Assembly (NCBI RefSeq): GCF_000721175.1
Contig: NZ_JOEZ01000003.1
Span: 1 to 64,000, forward strand
Reading direction: 5' to 3'
Length of the DNA: 64,000 nt
Source of the DNA: Streptomyces anulatus
GTDB lineage: Bacteria > Actinomycetota > Actinomycetes > Streptomycetales > Streptomycetaceae
Below are positions 17,346-25,725 of the stretch, piece after piece. Below the pieces are notes generated by a model, which searched no databases, was not told the DNA's origin, and worked only from the letters and a program-made list of their open reading frames with translations. The translations under genes and the position numbers were made by a program. Numbering within the stretch: the first letter of the stretch is position 1; the number at the start of each line of letters is the position of its first letter.

Positions 17346-19511
17346 ATGAGTGCAGAGGCCGCCGATCCGGGCGCTCCCCTTCGCAGGCGGAGCCGCCCCA
17401 GGATCGATCTGCGCAGACTGGGCCGGGTGGCACTGCGCGGCCCCGTCTCCCGCGACCGGCTGCCCGACGCCATCGGCCATGTCGCCGAGGCGCACCGCGC
17501 CCACCACCCCGACGCCGACCTCACCATCCTGCGCCGGGCCTACGTCCTCGCGGAGTCCTCGCACCGCGGCCAGATGCGCAAGAGCGGCGAGCCGTACATC
17601 ACGCACCCGCTGGCCGTCACCCTGATCCTCGCCGAGCTCGGCGCCGAGACCACGACACTGACCGCCTCCCTGCTCCACGACACCGTCGAGGACACGGAAG
17701 TGACGCTCGATCAGGTACGCGAGCAGTTCGGTGACGAGGTCTGTTATCTCGTCGACGGCGTCACCAAGCTGGAGAAGGTCGACTACGGCGCCGCCGCGGA
17801 ACCGGAGACCTTCCGCAAGATGCTCGTCGCCACGGGCAACGACGTCCGGGTCATGTCGATCAAGCTCGCCGACCGGCTGCACAACATGCGCACCCTCGGT
17901 GTGATGCGCCCCGAGAAGCAGGCGAGGATCGCCAAGGTCACCAGGGACGTCCTCATCCCGCTCGCCGAACGGCTCGGTGTGCAGGCGCTCAAGACCGAGC
18001 TGGAGGACCTGGTCTTCGCGATCCTGCACCCCGAGGAGTACGAGCGCACCCGCGCCCTGATCGCCGCCGCGGCAGGCCCGGACGCCCCCCTCGAAACCAT
18101 CGCCGACAACGTACGGCACACCCTGCGGGACGCCGGCATCAGCGCCGAAGTCCTCATCAGGCCCCGCCACTTCGTCTCCGTGCACCGGGTCCGCAGGAAA
18201 CGCGGCGAGCTGCGCGGCACCGACTTCGGCCGGCTGCTCGTCCTCGTCGGCGAGGACTCCGACTGCTACGCCGTCCTCGGTGAACTGCACACCTGCTTCA
18301 CCCCGGTGATCTCCGAGTTCAAGGACTTCATCGCCGCCCCCAAGTTCAACCTGTACCAGTCGCTGCACACCGCGGTCGTCGGCCCCGGGGGCGCCGTAGC
18401 CGAGGTCCTCATCCGTACGCACCGGATGCACAAGGTCGCCGAGGCGGGCGTCGTCGCGCTGGGCAACCCGTACGTCCACGACCACACCGCCACCCCGCAG
18501 ACCGAGCCGTCCGACGAGCGCGCCGACCCGACCCGGCCCGGCTGGCTCTCCCGGCTGCTGGACTGGCAGGAGTCCGCCACCGACCCCGACACCTTCTGGA
18601 CGACCCTGCGCGACGACCTCGCCCAGGACCGCGAGATCACCGTGTTCCGCACCGACGGCGGCACCCTCGGGCTGCCCGCCGGGGCCAGCTGCGTCGACGC
18701 CGCCTACGCGCAGTACGGCGACCGGGCGCACACCTCCATCGGGGCCCGGGTCAACGGCCGCCTCGCCACCCTGAGCACCGTCCTCAGCGACGGCGACACC
18801 GTGCAGCTGCTGCTCGCCCAGGACACCGCCTCCGGCCCCTCGCCCGACTGGCTCGACCATGTGCGCACCCCCGCCGCCCGGATCGCGATCACCGGCTGGC
18901 TCACCGACCACCCCGACGAGGCGAAGCCCGATCCGGAGACCGTGGACGCGGGCGGACCCGGCCAGGCCGTGCCCGCGGCAGGCGCCCCGGAACGCGAGCC
19001 CCAGGCCACGGCACCGGCGCGAACCCGGTCCGGCCCCCGCGCCACGGGCGTCGTCGTCGACGGGGGCGGCGGGCCGGTGCGCCTGGCCGGCTGCTGCACG
19101 CCGGTGCCCCCCGACGAGCTGACCGGCTTCGTCGTCCGCGGCGGAGCGGTCACCGTGCACCGCCGCGAGTGCCCCGCCGGGGCCGCCATGCAGGGGATCG
19201 GCCGCGCCCCGGTCGGTGCCCGCTGGGCGGATGCCGAGGGCCGGGAGTCCGACGCGGGCTGCCGGGTCACCCTCGTCGCCGAGTCCTTCGGCCGCCCCCG
19301 GCTCCTCGCCGACCTCACCGAGGCCATCGCCACCGCCGAAGCGGCGATCGTCTCCGCCACCGTGGAACCGCCCAGCGAGCAGCGGGTCCGCCACACCTAC
19401 ACCCTCCAGCTCCCCGACGCGGCAGGCCTTCCCGCCCTGATGCGCGCCATGCGCGAGGTCGCCGGCGTCTACGACGTCAGCCGGGCCCAGCACCCGGCCC
19501 CGGCCGGCTGA
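17346..19511 (+). CDS. rshA: RelA/SpoT-family (p)ppGpp hydrolase/synthetase homologue RshA
   Basis: The 721-aa protein has the Rel order HD hydrolase - synthetase - TGS - ACT. The HD domain is intact: HRGQMRKSGEPYITHP (His73), LLHDTVEDTEVT (His111-Asp112) and IKLADRLHNMRTL. The synthetase-like part (about residues 250-370) keeps KFNLYQSLHTAV. It departs from canonical Rel at several places: the expected Y-D-L-V-A-V-R stretch is DFGRLLVLVG, E-V-Q-I-R-T is EVLIRT, and the A-A-H-W region is VVALG. Synthetase activity may thus be weak or lost. The TGS domain begins near EITVFRTDGGTLGLPAGA and an ACT domain ends the protein. The ATG at 17346 has GGAGG upstream. The dapF-rshA-hflX setting fits RshA, not the main RelA. 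Confidence 0.92.
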   Translation: MSAEAADPGAPLRRRSRPRIDLRRLGRVALRGPVSRDRLPDAIGHVAEAHRAHHPDADLTILRRAYVLAESSHRGQMRKSGEPYITHPLAVTLILAELGAETTTLTASLLHDTVEDTEVTLDQVREQFGDEVCYLVDGVTKLEKVDYGAAAEPETFRKMLVATGNDVRVMSIKLADRLHNMRTLGVMRPEKQARIAKVTRDVLIPLAERLGVQALKTELEDLVFAILHPEEYERTRALIAAAAGPDAPLETIADNVRHTLRDAGISAEVLIRPRHFVSVHRVRRKRGELRGTDFGRLLVLVGEDSDCYAVLGELHTCFTPVISEFKDFIAAPKFNLYQSLHTAVVGPGGAVAEVLIRTHRMHKVAEAGVVALGNPYVHDHTATPQTEPSDERADPTRPGWLSRLLDWQESATDPDTFWTTLRDDLAQDREITVFRTDGGTLGLPAGASCVDAAYAQYGDRAHTSIGARVNGRLATLSTVLSDGDTVQLLLAQDTASGPSPDWLDHVRTPAARIAITGWLTDHPDEAKPDPETVDAGGPGQAVPAAGAPEREPQATAPARTRSGPRATGVVVDGGGGPVRLAGCCTPVPPDELTGFVVRGGAVTVHRRECPAGAAMQGIGRAPVGARWADAEGRESDAGCRVTLVAESFGRPRLLADLTEAIATAEAAIVSATVEPPSEQRVRHTYTLQLPDAAGLPALMRAMREVAGVYDVSRAQHPAPAG

Positions 19512-19648
19512 GCACGTCGGAAACGCCCCGTCCGGCAGCAGCCCGTCCCGGCCGGCCGACCGCTCCCCGCACGGGCGGCGCGTTCTCGTTCGGGTGGCGC
19601 GGCGCGCGGCTCCCCGCCGGGACCGCCGAGCGCTGATAGCGGTAGTCC

Positions 19649-21094
19649 ATGCCGCTCCTGCCCCGCCGCCTGCGTGCCGCCCTGCTGGCGACCGCCTCGG
19701 CCACTCTCGTAGCCGCCACCCTGCCCGCCCCCGAGCCCCTGGGCATCGGCGACCGGCTCTTCCCCGAGCTGGGCAACCCCGGATACGACGTCCTCGCGTA
19801 CGACATCGCCCTCACGTACCACGGCAGCAACACCGAGCCCCTGGACGCCGTCACGAAGATCAGGGCCCGCACCACCGCCCCGCTGGACCGGATCAACCTC
19901 GACTTCGCCCGGGGCACCGTCCACGGGGTCGAGGTCAACGGTCTCGCCGCCGACTTCGGCAGCAAGCGCGAGGACCTGGTCGTCCAAGCCCCCCGCCGGC
20001 TCCCCGCGGGCGTAGCGCTGAACATCACCGTCCGGCACACCAGCGATCCGAGCGGATCCGGGGACGACGGCGGCTGGGTGCGTACCGCCGACGGGCTCGC
20101 CATGGCCAACCAGGCCGACGCCGCCCACCGCGTCTTCCCGAGCAACGACCACCCCTCGGACAAGGCCTGGTTCACCTTCCGGATCACCGCCCCGGAGAAA
20201 CTGACCGCGGTCGCGGGCGGGCGGCCCGCGGGGAAGACCCGGCGCGGGGCCACGACCACCTGGACCTACCGCAGCGAACACCCCATGGCCACCGAGCTGG
20301 CCCAGGTCTCCATCGGCAGCTCCGCCGTCCTGCACCGCACAGGACCGCACGGGCTGCCGGTCCGCGACGTCGTCCCGGCAGCCGACCGGAAGACGCTGGA
20401 GCCCTGGCTGAAGAAGACCCCGGCCCAGCTGGAGTGGATGGAGGAGCAGGTCGGGCGCTACCCCTTCGAGACGTACGGGGTGCTCGTCGCCGACAGTCCC
20501 ATCGGCTTCGCCCTGGAGACCCAGACGCTCTCGCTGTTCGGGAAGTCGTTCTTCACCGAGCCCGGCTACCCGGAGTGGTACGTCGACTCGGTGATGATCC
20601 ACGAGCTGGCCCACCAGTGGTTCGGCAACAGCGTCTCGCCCGCGACCTGGTCCGACCTGTGGCTCAACGAAGGACACGCCAGCTGGTACGAGGCGCGGTA
20701 CGCCGAGGAGCACGGCGGCGGGACCCTGGAGCGGCGGATGCGGCATGCGTACAGGCTCTCCGACGGCTGGCGCGCGGACGGCGGCCCCCCGGCGCACCCG
20801 GAAGGACCGGCCCCGGGGCAAAAGCTCAGCCTGTTCCGCCCGGTCATGTACGACGGCAGCGCGCTGGTACTCTACGCCCTGCGCCAGGAGATCGGCGAGG
20901 CCGCCTTCGACCGGCTGGAGCGCGCCTGGGTCCGGGTGCACCGGGACTCCACGGCGACCACCGCGGACTTCACCCGGCTGGCGTCCGGCATCGCGGGACG
21001 GGACCTGACCGCCTTCTTCGACGGCTGGCTGTACGGGCAGAAGACTCCGCCGATGCCCGGACACCCCGACTGGAGCAGTGCGAAACCCGCGTGA
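19649..21094 (+). CDS. Secreted M1-family zinc metallopeptidase
   Basis: A 481-aa exported aminopeptidase-like enzyme. It has a signal peptide (RRLRAALLATASATLVAATLPAP, cleavage near residue 25). The beta-rich N-domain of M1 peptidases follows (about 45-230). The gluzincin active site is HELAHQWFG (HEXXH at 318-322), with the third ligand Glu341 in NEGHASWYE 18 residues downstream. Tyr residues typical of M1 enzymes occur after it. The family cleaves N-terminal residues from peptides. It is shorter than the 840-aa PepN type, lacking the long C-terminal domain. It is probably independent of rshA upstream (137 bp gap). Confidence 0.93.
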   Translation: MPLLPRRLRAALLATASATLVAATLPAPEPLGIGDRLFPELGNPGYDVLAYDIALTYHGSNTEPLDAVTKIRARTTAPLDRINLDFARGTVHGVEVNGLAADFGSKREDLVVQAPRRLPAGVALNITVRHTSDPSGSGDDGGWVRTADGLAMANQADAAHRVFPSNDHPSDKAWFTFRITAPEKLTAVAGGRPAGKTRRGATTTWTYRSEHPMATELAQVSIGSSAVLHRTGPHGLPVRDVVPAADRKTLEPWLKKTPAQLEWMEEQVGRYPFETYGVLVADSPIGFALETQTLSLFGKSFFTEPGYPEWYVDSVMIHELAHQWFGNSVSPATWSDLWLNEGHASWYEARYAEEHGGGTLERRMRHAYRLSDGWRADGGPPAHPEGPAPGQKLSLFRPVMYDGSALVLYALRQEIGEAAFDRLERAWVRVHRDSTATTADFTRLASGIAGRDLTAFFDGWLYGQKTPPMPGHPDWSSAKPA

Positions 21095-21225
21095 CGGGTC
21101 CGGTGGGGCCGTGCCACTATCGACGCGTCGGCGCGGCGGACCGCACCGGAGTTCCCGGAAGGGAATCATCCGGGAAGATCACACGTTGTGACTGACGTAA
21201 AGACTTCTATCGACGTAAGGATCCA

Positions 21226-22746
21226 ATGACCTCCTCTTCTTCCCTTCCCCAGGACGCGCAGGACGCGCAGAGCGCTACGGAGAACACCCCCGAGAGCCTC
21301 ACCGAGAGCCTTCGGGCCGACGCCCTGATGGAAGAGGACGTCGCCTGGAGCCAGGAGATCGACGGAGCGAGGGACGGCGAACAGCTGGACCGCTCCGAGC
21401 GTGCCGCGCTGCGACGCGTGGCCGGTCTCTCCACGGAGCTCGAGGACGTCACCGAGGTCGAGTACCGCCAGCTGCGTCTGGAGCGCGTGGTGCTGGTGGG
21501 CGTCTGGACCTCGGGGACGGTGCGTGACGCGGAGATCTCCCTCGCGGAGCTCGCCGCACTCGCGGAGACGGCGGGCGCACAGGTGCTCGACGCGGTGTAC
21601 CAGCGGCGCGACAAGCCCGACCCGGCCACCTACATCGGCTCGGGCAAGGCGCTGCAACTGCGCGACATCGTCCTCGAATCCGGGGCCGACACCGTCATCT
21701 GCGACGGTGAGCTCAGCCCGGGCCAGCTGATCCACCTGGAAGACGTCGTCAAGGTGAAGGTGGTCGACCGGACCGCCCTCATCCTCGACATCTTCGCCCA
21801 GCACGCCAAGTCCCGTGAGGGCAAGGCGCAGGTCTCGCTGGCGCAGATGCAGTACATGCTGCCGCGACTGCGAGGCTGGGGTCAGTCGCTCTCCCGCCAG
21901 ATGGGCGGCGCCGGTTCCGGCGGCGGTGGCGGCATGGCAACCCGTGGTCCGGGTGAGACCAAGATCGAGACGGACCGGCGACGGATCCGCGAGAAGATGG
22001 CGAAGATGCGCCGGGAGATCGCGGAGATGAAGACCGGCCGCGAGATCAAGCGGCAGGAGCGCAAGCGCAACAAGGTGCCCTCCGTCGCCATCGCCGGATA
22101 CACCAACGCCGGCAAGTCCTCGCTGCTCAACCGCCTCACCGGAGCCGGTGTCCTGGTGGAGAACTCCCTGTTCGCCACCCTGGACCCGACCGTGCGCCGG
22201 GCTGAGACACCGAGCGGCCGCATCTACACCCTCGCCGACACCGTCGGGTTCGTACGGCACCTGCCGCACCACCTCGTCGAGGCGTTCCGCTCCACCATGG
22301 AGGAGGTCGGCGAGTCCGATCTCATCCTCCACGTGGTGGACGGCTCCCACCCGGTGCCGGAGGAGCAACTCGCCGCCGTGCGCGAGGTGATCCGGGATGT
22401 CGGTGCGGTGGACGTACGCGAGATCGTCGTGATCAACAAGGCGGACGCGGCGGACCCCTTGGTCCTCCAGCGGCTGCTGCGCAACGAGAAGTACGCCATC
22501 ACGGTCTCGGCCAGGACCGGCGCCGGAATCGACGAGCTGCTCGCGCTCATCGACGCCGAGCTGCCCCGTCCGTCCGTCGAGATCGAGGTGCTCGTGCCGT
22601 ACATCCAGGGGGCCCTGGTCTCCCGGGTGCACGCCGAGGGCGAGGTGCTCTCCGAGGAGCACACCGCCGAGGGCACCCTGCTCAAGGCTCAGGTCCACGA
22701 GGAACTGGCCGCGGAGCTCGGGACCTTCGTCCCCGCCGCGCACTGA
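21226..22746 (+). CDS. hflX: Ribosome-associated GTPase HflX
   Basis: A 506-aa GTPase that splits or rescues stalled ribosomes under stress. The N-terminal HflX domain contains ERVVLVGVW, TYIGSGKALQLRD and DRTALILDIFAQHAKSREGKAQVSLAQ, followed by the Gly-rich GGAGSGGGGGMATRGPGETKIETDRR. The G domain has G1 AGYTNAGKSSLLN, G3 LADTVGFV and G4 VINKADAAD. The first about 60 residues form an acidic actinobacterial extension. The gene ends 94 bp before a convergent protease gene, with a strong hairpin between them. Confidence 0.96.
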   Translation: MTSSSSLPQDAQDAQSATENTPESLTESLRADALMEEDVAWSQEIDGARDGEQLDRSERAALRRVAGLSTELEDVTEVEYRQLRLERVVLVGVWTSGTVRDAEISLAELAALAETAGAQVLDAVYQRRDKPDPATYIGSGKALQLRDIVLESGADTVICDGELSPGQLIHLEDVVKVKVVDRTALILDIFAQHAKSREGKAQVSLAQMQYMLPRLRGWGQSLSRQMGGAGSGGGGGMATRGPGETKIETDRRRIREKMAKMRREIAEMKTGREIKRQERKRNKVPSVAIAGYTNAGKSSLLNRLTGAGVLVENSLFATLDPTVRRAETPSGRIYTLADTVGFVRHLPHHLVEAFRSTMEEVGESDLILHVVDGSHPVPEEQLAAVREVIRDVGAVDVREIVVINKADAADPLVLQRLLRNEKYAITVSARTGAGIDELLALIDAELPRPSVEIEVLVPYIQGALVSRVHAEGEVLSEEHTAEGTLLKAQVHEELAAELGTFVPAAH

Positions 22747-22768
22747 CAGCCGCGTAGCCACGCGACAA

Positions 22769-22820
22769 GCCGAAGGCCCGGCCCTCTTCCGGTGAATTCC
22801 AGGAGGGCCGAGCCTTCGGC
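22769..22820. terminator. Bidirectional terminator between hflX and a protease gene
   Basis: 18-bp arms (GCCGAAGGCCCGGCCCTC at 22769-22786 and its near-perfect complement at 22803-22820, one mismatch) around a 16-base loop, between convergent stops at 22746 and 22840. Confidence 0.85.
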
Positions 22821-22839
22821 GTACGTACAGCGGCCGGGA

Positions 22840-24009
22840 CTACCGGCCGGCGAACTTGTCGCTCATCATCGTGAAGGTGCGCCGGGCGTCCTCACCGAGC
22901 TGAGGACCGGCCAGCCAGCCCGAGGTGACCGGGCCGATCGAGGTGTTGGACACCAGCATCGATTTCCCGTCCGGCCCGGCGACGAACCAGCCGCCACCGG
23001 AGGAGCCGCCGGTCATGGTGCAGCCGATGCGGTACATCGTCGGCGTGCCGGGGGCGATCGAGAGCCGGCCGGGACGGTCGACGCACTGGTGCATCAGCAG
23101 TCCGTCGTACGGCGGACCGGCCGGGTAGCCCCAGGCGCCCATGCCGCTGATCTGCTGGATCTCCGGAGCGTCGAAGGAGACCGGCAGCGCGTTGCCCACC
23201 GTCTCCTCCAGCGACTTCGTGCCCTTCTCCGGCTTCACATGCAGGATCGCGTAGTCGTACGGCGCGCCTGCTCCGCCCGTCGGGCCGCCGCCGGAGATCC
23301 ACTCTCCGGAGGACGCGGCCCAGTCCGCCCAGTAGGTGCCGTAGGGGGCGACCTCCTGCGGCTGCGCGGTCCGCAGCTGCGCCGCGTTCTTGCCCTGGTC
23401 GTTGTACGAGGGCACGAAGACGATGTTGCGGTACCAGCCGCCGCCAGCACCCGCGTGCACGCAGTGTCCGGCGGTCCACACCAGGTTGGACCTGCCGGGG
23501 TTCTTCGGGTCCTTCACGACCGTGCCCGAGCAGACCATGGAGCCCTTGGGCGAGTCGAAGAAGACCTTGCCGACCGGGGCGGCGTGCCGGTGGTAGGGCA
23601 GCTTCTCCGGCTTGGCCTGCACGGGCGCGGGCTCCGGATCGCTGACGTCCTGGCCGGCGGAGAGGTCACCGGCCGTCATCGTCTTGGCGGGCTCGTCGGC
23701 CGCGGCCATCCGGTCCGGCTTCCACAGGCCGTCGATGACCGGGTTGACGAAGTCCTCGGCCTTGCGGAGCCAGCCGTCCTTGTCCCAGTCCTTCCACCCC
23801 CCGTCCTTCCACTCCTCCGGGTCCACCCCGTGCTTGTCCAGGGCGTCGCCCAGATCACCGGGAAGACCGGCGGCGGGGTCCTTGCCGGCTGCTCCGTCGG
23901 TTGCCGACGGCTTCGCGGCGGCGTCCTCCTCCGGGCCGCAGGCCGTGGCCGTCAGTATGAGCGCCGCGACGAGGCCGGTGACGGCCAGCAGCGGACGTAT
24001 CGATCGCAT
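22840..24009 (-). CDS. Trypsin-like serine protease lipoprotein, copy 1
   Basis: The 389-aa secreted protein is paralogous to the next gene. Its lipoprotein signal is MRSIRPLLAVTGLVAALILT-ATAC with Cys24. A distinctive Trp/Asp-rich module follows (residues about 52-101: HGVDPEEWKDGGWKDWDKDGW ... FVNPVIDGLWKPDRM). The chymotrypsin-fold domain has His182 in VWTAGHCVH, Asp252 in PYDYAILHV and Ser337 in TGGSSGGGW. All three catalytic residues are present and two Cys pairs are plausible. The ATG at 24009 has a GGGGGG SD. It may mature or degrade extracellular proteins; the substrate is unknown. A long hairpin separates it from copy 2, so the genes are probably separate units. Confidence 0.9.
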   Translation of the reverse strand: MRSIRPLLAVTGLVAALILTATACGPEEDAAAKPSATDGAAGKDPAAGLPGDLGDALDKHGVDPEEWKDGGWKDWDKDGWLRKAEDFVNPVIDGLWKPDRMAAADEPAKTMTAGDLSAGQDVSDPEPAPVQAKPEKLPYHRHAAPVGKVFFDSPKGSMVCSGTVVKDPKNPGRSNLVWTAGHCVHAGAGGGWYRNIVFVPSYNDQGKNAAQLRTAQPQEVAPYGTYWADWAASSGEWISGGGPTGGAGAPYDYAILHVKPEKGTKSLEETVGNALPVSFDAPEIQQISGMGAWGYPAGPPYDGLLMHQCVDRPGRLSIAPGTPTMYRIGCTMTGGSSGGGWFVAGPDGKSMLVSNTSIGPVTSGWLAGPQLGEDARRTFTMMSDKFAGR

Positions 24010-24120
24010 GGAAGAGATCCCCCCGAGAACCTGAGTCGTGCGGTTGGCACGCGTGCACGGATATGCGGTCGTGCATTCTGTCATGCGCTTGTCATGCGTT
24101 GGCCGGGATCCACCGCCGGT

Positions 24121-24169
24121 CATGCGCGGCCCCCGGCACGGCGACTGCCGTGCCGGGGGGCCGCGCATG
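24121..24169 (-). terminator. Terminator downstream of protease copy 2
   Basis: Stem of about 22 bp (CATGCGCGGCCCCC-GGCACGGC against its complement with one bulged G) with a GACT loop, 32 bp past the stop of the 24201-25424 gene on the minus strand. Confidence 0.85.
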
Positions 24170-24200
24170 AGATCGGTGCGGAGCATTCCGTGACCGGGAC

Positions 24201-25424
24201 CTACTGACCCGCGTACTTCTCGCTGACCGCGCGGTAGATGCCCTCGGCCTCCTTGCCGAGCCGCGGACCGGCCAGCCAGCCCGCCGTGACCGGGCCGATG
24301 GAGGTGTTCGAGACCAGGGCGGGCTTGCCGTCCTTGCCCGCCGCGACCCAGCCGCCGCCGGAGGAACCGCCGGTCATCGTGCAGCCGATGCGGTACATCG
24401 TGGGCTGGTCCTGGAAGACGGAGAGCCGGCCCGGCCTGTCCTGGCACTGGAGCAGCTTCTGACCGTCGAACGGCGGCGCGGCCGGGTAGCCCGTGGCCGT
24501 CATACCGGCGATCTCCGGCACGACGGGGGCGTTGAACTCCACCGGCAGTGCGGAACCGACCGTCTCCTCCAGCGACTTGCCGCCCGCGCCCTTCTCCGGC
24601 GTCACGTGCAGCACGGCGAAGTCGTACGGGGCGCCCTGGCCGCCGACCGCGGCGCCCTGCTCGATCCACTGCTCGGAGGTCTGGGCCCACTGGCCCCACC
24701 ACACACCGTAGGGAGCGATCTTCTCCTTGGGCGCGGACTCCAGCTGGTCCAGCGACAGACCGTCGTTGTTGTACGCCGGGACGAAGGCGATGTTGCGGTA
24801 CCAGCCGCCCTTCTTGCCCGCGTGCACACAGTGCCCGGCCGTCCACACCATGTTGGACCTGCCGGGGTTCGCCGGGTCCTTCACCACGGTCGCGGAACAG
24901 ACCATCGAGCCCTGCGGGCCGTCGAAGAGCAACTTCCCGGACTCCGGGGCGTTGTCGTGGTACGGCGTCGCGACACCGGCGGCCTGGACCGGGGCCGGCG
25001 TCGGGTCCGTCACGCCGTCGTCGCCCGAGATGTCGTCCTCGACCGGGTTCTCCGGGGGCTTGTCGGCCTCCCGCATCCGGTCCGGGTCCCACAGCCCGTC
25101 GATGACCGGGTTGACGAAGTCCTTGGCCTCACGCAGCCACTTGTCCTTGTCCCAGTTCTTCCACTCCCCGTCCCGCCACTTGTCGGGGTCGATCCCGTGC
25201 TCCTTGAGACGGTTCTTGAGGTCGTCCGGAATGGTGACCTTGCCGTCGGAAGACTGTTCGGCGGAGGCGCTGGGCGTGGAGCCCGCGTTGTCCTCCTCCG
25301 GGCCGCAGGCGGTGGCGGTGAGCGCCAGCACAGCGGCGACGGCGGTCGCGGCGAGCGCGGAGGAGGGCATGCGCCGTGCGCGCCTCCCACGCCGTGCGGT
25401 ATCGGTCGGGCGAATGGGTCGCAT
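24201..25424 (-). CDS. Trypsin-like serine protease lipoprotein, copy 2
   Basis: A 407-aa paralogue of the preceding protein with the same order. After an Arg-rich n-region comes the lipoprotein signal (SSALAATAVAAVLALT-ATAC). The Trp/Asp-rich module follows (HGIDPDKWRDGEWKNWDKDKW ... FVNPVIDGLWDPDRM). The protease domain carries VWTAGHCVH, PYDFAVLHV and TGGSSGGGW, so the His-Asp-Ser triad is intact. The ATG at 25424 follows GGGGGA seven bases upstream; the start at 25478 has no SD. It is divergent from the siderophore operon. The pair is a recent tandem duplication, since whole segments such as GGWYRNI and TMYRIGCTMTGGSSGGGW are identical. Confidence 0.9.
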   Translation of the reverse strand: MRPIRPTDTARRGRRARRMPSSALAATAVAAVLALTATACGPEEDNAGSTPSASAEQSSDGKVTIPDDLKNRLKEHGIDPDKWRDGEWKNWDKDKWLREAKDFVNPVIDGLWDPDRMREADKPPENPVEDDISGDDGVTDPTPAPVQAAGVATPYHDNAPESGKLLFDGPQGSMVCSATVVKDPANPGRSNMVWTAGHCVHAGKKGGWYRNIAFVPAYNNDGLSLDQLESAPKEKIAPYGVWWGQWAQTSEQWIEQGAAVGGQGAPYDFAVLHVTPEKGAGGKSLEETVGSALPVEFNAPVVPEIAGMTATGYPAAPPFDGQKLLQCQDRPGRLSVFQDQPTMYRIGCTMTGGSSGGGWVAAGKDGKPALVSNTSIGPVTAGWLAGPRLGKEAEGIYRAVSEKYAGQ

Positions 25425-25725
25425 CTCGTGATCCCCCTGGGACTTCGTCACTCGGTACTCGTACTGCATTGCGGACACTCCGGGCGCCGGAGCAGGTGCT
25501 TCCGGGCCGCTGTGCGGCCCCCACTATGCCGGTGCCGATGGTGACGGCGCGCGGCAGGTCCGCGGTTCCGTCGCCGCGAGGATGTTCCGATTTACCCGTG
25601 ATCCATCGCGGACGGCGTCGTTGGTACGTACGGGGGACACCAGGACAGCGTTCACGCCCTCGGTGCGTCCGCGCGAAATCGTACCGACGTGCAACGCAAC
25701 CGTTACCGCAGGAGGATCAAGAGCC
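25425..25725. promoter_or_regulatory. 301-bp divergent promoter region of the siderophore operon
   Basis: This is the only intergenic space upstream of the four-gene siderophore operon, so its promoter must lie here. I looked for the actinobacterial iron box (TTAGGTTAGGCTAACCTAA type, bound by DmdR/IdeR) and saw no convincing match. A GGAGGA SD at 25711-25716 precedes the GTG at 25726. Nothing else was recognised. Confidence 0.4.

Noticed and set aside
25425..25725. Iron box upstream of the siderophore operon
   Set aside because: No match to TTAGGTTAGGCTAACCTAA with acceptable mismatches was found by eye; only the inverted repeat at 29903 has related half sites, in the wrong order.
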